From assembly GCA_004151065.3 (NCBI GenBank), contig NWUY0300015766.1, forward strand, positions 14,985 through 28,132: 13,148 bases of DNA. Direction: 5' to 3'. The translations under genes and the position numbers were made by a program. This document shows positions 8,637 through 13,148 of this stretch, in pieces; the stretch's first letter is position 1, and each line of letters starts with the position of its first letter. The notes beneath the pieces are model-generated. The model was given only the letters and a program-made list of their open reading frames with translations, made no database searches and was not told the DNA's origin. This stretch comes from Larix sibirica (taxonomy: Eukaryota; Streptophyta; Pinopsida; Pinales; Pinaceae).

Positions 8637-9498
8637 TCAGGACCTGGTCACGCCACCACAGACACAGTCGAGGATGCCTTCATTATGAGATTTTCCTTCA
8701 ACTCTCTTCATTAATTCTTCTTCAAGGTAGCTGGGCTGAGATTCAGTGTATCTCCAGTACTCATTTTCAGGGAACTCATCTTCCATATCTGGATACAGCA
8801 GTTCTCCAAAACACTGCTCACATCGAACCTTTAAGAGCTTCATTGGGCCAAAACAAACTCGATGCAAACTGAGATTCACTCTATAGTTCAAGGGCAAGTT
8901 CTTCGGTGGATCTTTGTATCAACCGCTTCCTTGGCTATCTCGCTTGATGAACTTCTGTGTCACTGTTACTGCATGCTCAGCGGAGTTATCCTTCCCCATG
9001 GTGTCCTTAGCCTGAACTTGAACCACTGATTGTTCTGGTCAGCGTGCTTGCATGATCAGCTTCAAGGTGAAGTAAAATTGCTCTTCGTTCTACCCAATCT
9101 ATCTTGGGCAGAATTTGTCTAAGAACACTTCTGTCCACCAGACCATTTTCTGCTTCATGTTACCTGGGTCTGCACAGATTATACAGAAGTCTGTTCTCTA
9201 CAGAACTGCAATATTAAATTATATGTTGTCCAGGTGAGATCACCTTGCCTAGATCAACATACCAGACTATACCTTCTTTTCTTCATTGCAGTCTACCCAA
9301 ATTTCTTTACATGCCTCAACTTTTCTTCAGCTTTCTGAACCATTAAAAGCTGTTTTTCCCAGCGTCAAGTATTTGCAGTTTACACGGGCTGGCCTGGATT
9401 TGCTTTATCAGGGTGAGGCTTAGGTACTTCTCGGCTTCATGCCGATCTGCATAGTCCAGCAATTGCTGGCGTTCTTCTTTGAAATATCTTTGTCCCAT
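8637..9498 (-). pseudogene. Viral ORF2, left copy, broken; unknown function
   Basis: An ATG at 9498 follows an in-frame TAG two codons upstream and has a good context (CCCATGG). It opens 51 codons to 9343, including QQLLDYADRHEAEKYLSLT, then meets a stop. Further down, frameshifts and stops interrupt a region clearly homologous to the right copy (CADPGN, then WTEVFLDKFCPR followed by a stop). The C-terminal part is open again from 8897 to 8637, with CFGELLYPDM, ENEYWR, and NEGILDCVCGGV close to the end. The start overlaps the last 62 nt of the polyprotein frame, which ends at 9437. Position after RNase H matches the extra ORF of florendoviruses, whose function is not established. The acidic tail with Cys pairs is the most conserved part. 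It is not functional as it stands. Confidence 0.65.
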
Positions 9499-10030
9499 GG
9501 GCTAGGAACAAGGGATCCTTTGGGCACGGAGTCTTCATTCTCATTCTTCTTCTGTCATAGGAGCTTTCCCTTTGTCTTGGACTATCCTGTCTTTCATGAA
9601 ACTTTGACTCGAACCAGAAGAACATATTTAACTTGGATGTTTTCTGCACATTCTCACGAGTCAACATATCAGCAAGGCAATTTAAGTACCTGGTTTATAA
9701 ATATATCATATCAAAATTAGTTAACCAGAGAAACCATTTAAAATACGACTGCTATTTTCAGCCATAAGTTTTCATTTTTAAAATGCCTGGCATGATCTTT
9801 CAGATGCTGTTCGAAATAAACCTGACAGGTTTCAAATACAGAATAAAATGACTGACGTCTTCTTTACAGCCAAAATCTCTTTATGACTGCTGGGTAATTA
9901 ACTCTGCCCTTTGAAGAACCAGATGCATAGCCCATATATGGTTTTCCATCAATTTCTTCTAAGTAGCACCCACCCCATGTAGTTGGATGCATCTGTTTCT
10001 ATTATTAATTTTCCAACTCCCTGTGGAAGA
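9437..10030 (-). pseudogene. Viral RNase H domain and polyprotein C-terminus, broken
   Basis: RNase H degrades the RNA strand during reverse transcription. The minus strand encodes ETDAS at 9999-9985, the first catalytic Asp region in the typical caulimovirid context. A decayed middle with stops follows, then LNCLADMLTRE around 9685-9653, the usual C-terminal signature. From 9667 to 9437 the frame is intact and basic (Arg- and Lys-rich), ending inside the start of ORF2. Stops and shifts between 9980 and 9690 rule out an active enzyme. Confidence 0.75.
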
Positions 10031-11040
10031 CTGAGAGCTGGTACGTTGTTTACTCTGCTTTAATCTTTTGACTGCAGAGTCATTTCTCAGACCATGGAAT
10101 GGCTTCTTTTTAAGCCTTTGCTGCAAACAGTGAATTCAGCAGCTTGTCCTTTATAAAAGGTCCTGATATAATTCAAACAGCCTAAAAATCTTTGCAATTG
10201 GGTTTTCTCAAATTTTATCAGGAAAATGTCAAAAGATTGCAAACATGATTTTGCAAACATAACCTGACCAGCTTTAATATGAAACCCAAAAATTCATATC
10301 AGTTCTTCCTATCTCCATTTTGACTTCAGACAGAACTAACCATGCTTAAAACTAATCATAAAACTGCTGCAGATGTTTAAGATGTTCTTGAAGATTCTTT
10401 GAACAAATAGAATATCATCTATAAACACTGCTAACCATGGAATATCTCTAAAATATCTTCCATCCTTTTCTGGAATTCAGATGGAGCATTTTTATTCCAA
10501 AGGAGAACTTTCCATTGGTATTGGCCATGGGGACCACAAAGCAGTTTTATACCGTCTTTTGCTTCATACCAATCTGATAAAACCAGACTTGAGATCAAAC
10601 TTACTAAAGATAGTACATCCAGTAATTTTCTGTAACAAACTTGCTTTATCAGGAAAGGATACCTGACTTTCTGGAGTACTGCATTCAAGGCTTAAATTTA
10701 CAACCAATCTAGGCTTTCCTCTTTTCTGCTCACTATGTTGTTTACACAAAAGCTCTACAAGCCCAAGGGCTTTTGATGGTTCAATCAATCCTTTGCTAAG
10801 AGCTCTTGTATTTCTTTGAACAGAATTCCCTTTCACTGGACTCATAAGCCTAGCAGAGCTTTCATTGGTTTGATCTTTTGAGAGGATCAAATGGCAAAGA
10901 AACAAAATATTTTCTCTAGTCCAAAATGCATTAGGACTTTCAGAGCACAATCTTTCTTCAATCTTTCTGTGATATTGGCAAGGTACTTTTCACTATGACT
11001 TCTGCAAAAGATATGCATCTTTCCATTTTGCTAGAGAGAA
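10031..11040 (-). pseudogene. Viral reverse transcriptase domain, broken
   Basis: This is an RNA/DNA-dependent DNA polymerase that copies pregenomic RNA. The frame 10950-10564 holds KPRLVVNL (finger), SFPDKASLLQKI and motif A FSKFDLKSGF. The frame then shifts: 10688-10431 carries QYQWKV and KNAPSEFQKRMEDI (motif B region). It shifts back for the catalytic FIDDILF at 10425-10405, where the two Asp residues are kept. The connection segment reads QRFLGCLNYIRTFYK around 10200-10130, typical of caulimovirids. At least two frameshifts and several stops are present downstream of the catalytic motif, so it is inactive. The plus-strand open frame 10481-10666 is a shadow. Confidence 0.85.
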
Positions 11041-11421
11041 TTGGACTGTTGGGAACTAGTGGGATAGGTTTACATCTCTGTACAAAAGTATGACTCAAAG
11101 GTAAAACAACAGACTTATTTTAACTGTACATTGGAATAGCATTTTCTGGAGTATCAAAGAGAATGGGCTACACTTATCAAAAATCTGATCCCAAACACAA
11201 TCTTCTCTAACTTGCATCTAATCTAAACAAAGAAAAGAACTTTTTACAGGACAAGATATAGGAAAATCTTTACTTTACCAGTTAAGTAAACAGGGTTCCT
11301 TGAATTGCGAACCAAATTCTTTTGTCTTTCCCAATAAAATGAGGAAGAGCATTACCTCTGCAAATTAGAACTGACACCCTGAATCTACAGACATTGTACA
11401 TGGATAGGTTTAAACTCATCA
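11041..11421 (-). pseudogene. Viral aspartic protease-like fragment, broken
   Basis: Just upstream of the reverse transcriptase, the minus strand encodes VDSGCQ with the DSG triad at 11385-11377. This is the expected active-site form of a retroviral-type aspartic protease, which cleaves the polyprotein. A stop follows two codons later, and similarity continues in another frame with a YLTGKVKI-like strand. The location between the basic region and the reverse transcriptase fits the caulimovirid order. The identification rests on the short motif and position only. Confidence 0.5.
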
Positions 11422-11953
11422 GGGCAAAACTGAAGGTAATGAAAGTTTAGGCCTGAGACTGCACCTAACAGGCTTATGCTTTGAGATTTGGAGAGGGAGA
11501 ATGTTCAGGAGATTTTTCAGGAGATTCTTCTTTTGGACTATCACTTTCTTATGACCACAAACTCTTTCAATCTCATTTGAAAGTTCATCCTCTGAGACTG
11601 GTCTTTTTCCATAATCAAGATTGTTAAAGCATTCTTGATTTCATCTGCTTCCTTTAACCAGTTTCCTTATTTGCAGTCTGTTTTTCTTCAACTTATCCTT
11701 AACAGCTTTCTCTCGATCTGCTCTGTGTGCCTGTCTGTCTGCATGACCACTGGATATTCTTATAAGATCAGCTGGATTAAAAGTTAATCTAACTTTTCTT
11801 TCCCTTTTCTTTTCTATAGCTTGCATGCTGAGCTTGTAAAGCTTTCTTTTCTTCTCTAAGCTCAGTTCTTTCTTGATGTCTAAAACATGGAATAGAAGCT
11901 AACTGCAAATCAATAGAAGCAATCTTTTTCTCAATCTGTGCAGGAGAGATGCT
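11422..11953 (-). pseudogene. Viral polyprotein fragment, basic coiled-coil-like region before the protease
   Basis: A frame open from 11953 to 11789 reads SPAQIEKKIASIDLQLASI and a charged helix (ELREEKKALQAQ). A second frame, 11826-11641, continues with a very basic helix (RADREKAVKDKLKKNRLQ). After one TGA at 11643-11641 it goes on in the same frame to 11422 (GKRPVSEDELSNEIERV). The two frames overlap, so one frameshift and one stop break the region. Charged, heptad-like spacing suggests a coiled coil. It may be the end of the capsid region or a linker before the protease. No CCHC zinc finger is seen, so a coat-protein call is not made. Confidence 0.5.
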
Positions 11954-12008
11954 CTAGAAAACATATAAAGACTGAAATCAAAATCAGGGAGCTCACACCC
12001 CCCTAAAT

Positions 12009-12009
12009 N
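12009..12009. other. Ambiguous base (N) at the homology break
   Basis: This is the only N in the window. It lies immediately left of the shared TCTCACACA word where similarity between the two viral copies ends. Left of it comes CCCCCCTAAAT and then polyprotein-type sequence. It may mark a low-quality base at a real junction or a join made by the assembler. Confidence 0.9.
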
Positions 12010-12033
12010 TCTCACACACCTACAGACCTGTCG

Positions 12034-12095
12034 AGCGGACTACTTGCTCAGACGACTCCTAGAATTGCAGAGCGGACTACTTGCTCATGCGACTC
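12034..12095 (-). repeat. Leader repeat doublet, right copy (period 37)
   Basis: Two units sharing AGCGGACTACTTGCTC on the plus strand start at 12034 and 12071. The first differs at a few bases (CAGACGACTC instead of CATGCGACTC). It matches the left doublet at 8108-8175 in position relative to the TATA box. Confidence 0.9.
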
Positions 12096-12122
12096 GCTAT
12101 ATCTGAAATGAACCTCAAGCCT

Positions 12123-12133
12123 CTTATTTATAG
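12123..12133 (-). promoter_or_regulatory. TATA box of the right viral promoter
   Basis: The minus strand reads CTATAAATAAG, identical to the left copy. The expected RNA start is near 12090-12100, at the edge of the leader repeat doublet. Confidence 0.75.
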
Positions 12134-12199
12134 CTTCTAAGACGGTGAATCGGTAAACCAAAATATACACCAGCCGGTTCAAAAGCTAGATTCCCGGGG

Positions 12200-12221
12200 A
12201 CATGGTGGGACCACACCATGT
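12200..12221. promoter_or_regulatory. Conserved stem-loop, right copy
   Basis: ACATGGTG (12200-12207) pairs perfectly with CACCATGT (12214-12221) around the loop GGACCA. Compared with the left copy the fourth stem pair is G-C instead of A-T, changed on both arms, and the loop keeps GGACC. Confidence 0.65.
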
Positions 12222-12528
12222 TTATCTCGTCCCTCTGAGGCTCGGCCATACGGGGACCCGGTGCTATGACTCTGACTGACTGACAACCACTAACAAAAGC
12301 AGATTCTCGTGGCCGACATACAAGGCCCACTTACATCAGTCATTATTACAGTTTCTTCGGGGAAAAGCATCCCGATATTCAAAAGCAAACAAGCAGCTAA
12401 AACATGGCCGACAGAATAAAACAACTGGAAGGCCCACTACGGCTTCCTTACAAAAGTAAATATGTACAAGCTTATTTTCATATGCATTCTCGGACCATCT
12501 AGCTTCATTCCCGGATAAGGAATCAACT

Positions 12529-13148
12529 TTATGGAGTGTCGTAACCTGATCCATAAACACATCGAATTCCATCGCTGTCATCTCCACCTGGAACTCCTCC
12601 GCATACACAATCCAGCACGCCTTCATTGTACAAGTTCTCTTCCAGCTCACGCTTTGCCAGGTCATCTTCCCAGTTATACGGCTGCTGAGATTCTGGATGA
12701 CGCCAATATTCATTTTCTAGGAACTCTTCGTCCATATCTGGGTATAATAATTCTCCAAAGCACTGTTCCACATCTGAACCTTGCAGTGCTTCGTTTGGAC
12801 CAAAGATGAATTCAGAGGCAAATAGTGATTATACTCTGTAATTCAGCGGCAATGTTTGGCGATGAACTTTAGTGTCTAACCGATTACCATTGATGTCTCT
12901 CTTGATGAACTTTTGGGTAATGGTCATGACATGCTCAAGTGGAGTATAGCGACCACCATGGTGTCGTAGCTTAAATTTGAACCACTGATTATGCTGGTCA
13001 GCGGCCTGCATATCAGCTTTAAGATGCAAGATAAAATTAGCTCTCCTCTGGAGCCAATCTTTCCTCGGGCAAAATTTATCTAGGAAGACTTCAGTCCACC
13101 CAGACCACTTCTTATTTCTCATATTTCCTGGGTCAGCGCAGATCACTA
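12529..13148 (-). pseudogene. Viral ORF2, right copy, partial, one in-frame stop; unknown function
   Basis: A single minus-strand frame runs from the window edge to the stop at 12529, about 205 codons, interrupted only by a TAA at 12831-12829. N-terminal to the stop it shows CADPGN, a Trp-rich segment with WTEVFLDKFCPRKDWL, a basic FKFKLRHHGGRYTP stretch and ITQKFIKRD. After the stop come EQCFGELLYPDM, ENEYWRHPES, an acidic Glu/Asp-rich helix and NEGVLDCVCGGV. The left copy has no stop at the matching place. The 5' part lies outside the window, so the apparent start at 13146 (a GTG) is not a true start. The position downstream of RNase H fits the extra ORF of florendoviruses. No catalytic motif is recognised. 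The plus-strand open frame 12531-12809 is antisense. Confidence 0.7.

Larger units (their letters stand above)
8091..9183 (-). repeat. Left copy of the 1.1 kb viral direct repeat (ORF2 plus promoter)
   Basis: This block corresponds to 12010-13148 in the same orientation. It spans most of ORF2, the intergenic region with TATA box, and the leader repeat doublet. Similarity begins at a shared TCTCACACA word (8091-8099 and 12010-12018) and continues to the window edge. The copies differ by many substitutions and indels, so they are not a recent duplication. Left of 8091 the two copies share nothing that I can see. Confidence 0.85.
12096..12528 (-). promoter_or_regulatory. Right viral intergenic region / promoter
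   Basis: This region has the same order of elements as the left promoter: TATA box, stem-loop (12200-12221), GGGGACCCGGT (12252-12262), and GCCGAC motifs at 12312-12317 and 12407-12412 within TGGCCGACA. It would direct transcription toward lower coordinates into the polyprotein fragments. Open frames over it (12124-12330 on minus) have no counterpart in the other copy and are not called as genes. Confidence 0.65.
7745..13148 (-). mobile_element. Endogenous pararetrovirus (Caulimoviridae, florendovirus-like), decayed
   Basis: Read on the minus strand the order is: ORF2 (right copy), intergenic promoter, polyprotein fragments (protease-like, reverse transcriptase, RNase H), ORF2 (left copy), intergenic promoter, leader. 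The reverse transcriptase keeps FSKFDLKSGF, KNAPSEFQKRMEDI and FIDDILF. RNase H keeps ETDAS and LADMLTRE. These combinations are known from caulimovirids. No integrase is seen. The two promoter/ORF2 blocks lie in direct orientation with TATA boxes 3911 bp apart, as in tandem pieces of a circular viral genome. Stops and frameshifts break every long protein. A movement protein and a coat-protein zinc finger were not found. An LTR retrotransposon is less likely, because the repeated block contains coding sequence, its copies differ strongly, and no TG...CA ends or Met-tRNA binding site are visible. The left boundary is approximate and the element continues past the right window edge. Confidence 0.8.
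12010..13148 (-). repeat. Right copy of the 1.1 kb viral direct repeat (ORF2 plus promoter)
   Basis: This is the direct-repeat partner of 8091-9183, in the same order and orientation, and it is cut by the window end. ORF2 is better preserved here than in the left copy, while the intergenic parts are similarly diverged. The two copies differ in small indels throughout, for example two residues in length before the NEG(I/V)LDCVCGGV tail. Confidence 0.85.

Noticed and set aside
8336-8872. 178-codon plus-strand open frame
   Set aside because: It runs antisense through the viral promoter and ORF2, has no counterpart in the right copy, and shows no domain.
12336-12713. 125-codon minus-strand open frame
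   Set aside because: It lies in another frame over ORF2 and the intergenic region; the left copy supports the ORF2 frame instead.
12531-12809. 92-codon plus-strand open frame
   Set aside because: It is antisense to the conserved ORF2 tail and is not shared with the left copy.
8091-13148. Interpretation as an LTR retrotransposon with 1.1 kb LTRs
   Set aside because: The repeats contain protein-coding sequence, differ strongly, lack TG...CA ends and flanking primer sites, and the reverse transcriptase and RNase H motifs are caulimovirid-like with no integrase seen.

Overview
The window looks like plant nuclear DNA. It is AT-rich with T-rich, intron-like stretches. It carries remains of retroelements, and at its right end a decayed integrated pararetrovirus of the family Caulimoviridae (endogenous pararetrovirus, EPRV). 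There is no operon-like gene packing, no rRNA or tRNA gene that I can recognise, and no CRISPR array. The host species cannot be named from this window.

Positions 1-7744, host-type sequence. The left edge holds three diverged copies of a 93-94 bp tandem unit and an (AT)n run. At 1174-1329 and 1830-1906 lie two short plus-strand blocks that read like the last two exons of a host gene. They are phase-compatible across a 500 bp intron, and I do not recognise the protein. The rest is T-rich non-coding DNA with a few short tandem duplications, at 3677, 4900 and 6678. On the minus strand at 3944-4470 is one heavily decayed reading frame with a worn CCHC zinc knuckle followed by a hydrophilic acidic stretch, most likely a retrotransposon gag relic. 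Around 5290-5890 is a block dense in short inverted motifs, possibly the non-coding body of a DNA transposon.

Positions 7745-13148, EPRV on the minus strand, read from high to low coordinates. First comes the downstream open reading frame, here called ORF2 (right copy, 13148-12529, one in-frame stop and cut by the window edge). Next is a promoter/intergenic region with a TATA box at 12123-12133 and a leader repeat doublet. Then follow fragments of the main polyprotein: a basic coiled-coil-like region (11953-11422), an aspartic protease-like piece with a DSG motif, reverse transcriptase with the FIDD catalytic motif (10405-10425), and RNase H ending in LADMLTRE. After these come ORF2 again (left copy, 9498-8637), a second promoter/intergenic region (TATA at 8212-8222, the same leader doublet) and a GC-richer leader ending near 7745. 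The order polyprotein, then ORF2, then intergenic promoter resembles florendoviruses. The genus assignment is an inference.

The two ORF2-plus-promoter blocks form a direct repeat of about 1.1 kb with TATA boxes 3911 bp apart, roughly half a normal caulimovirid genome. No movement protein and no coat-protein zinc finger can be seen between them. Homology between the two blocks stops exactly beside the only ambiguous base of the window (N at 12009), so the short unit is either a real deletion or recombination, or an assembly join. The most interesting signals are the conserved unknown ORF2, a stem-loop with a compensatory base-pair change in both promoter copies, a conserved leader repeat doublet, and paired GCCGAC (DRE/CRT-type) motifs in each viral promoter. 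No coding part of the EPRV appears able to make a full-length protein.
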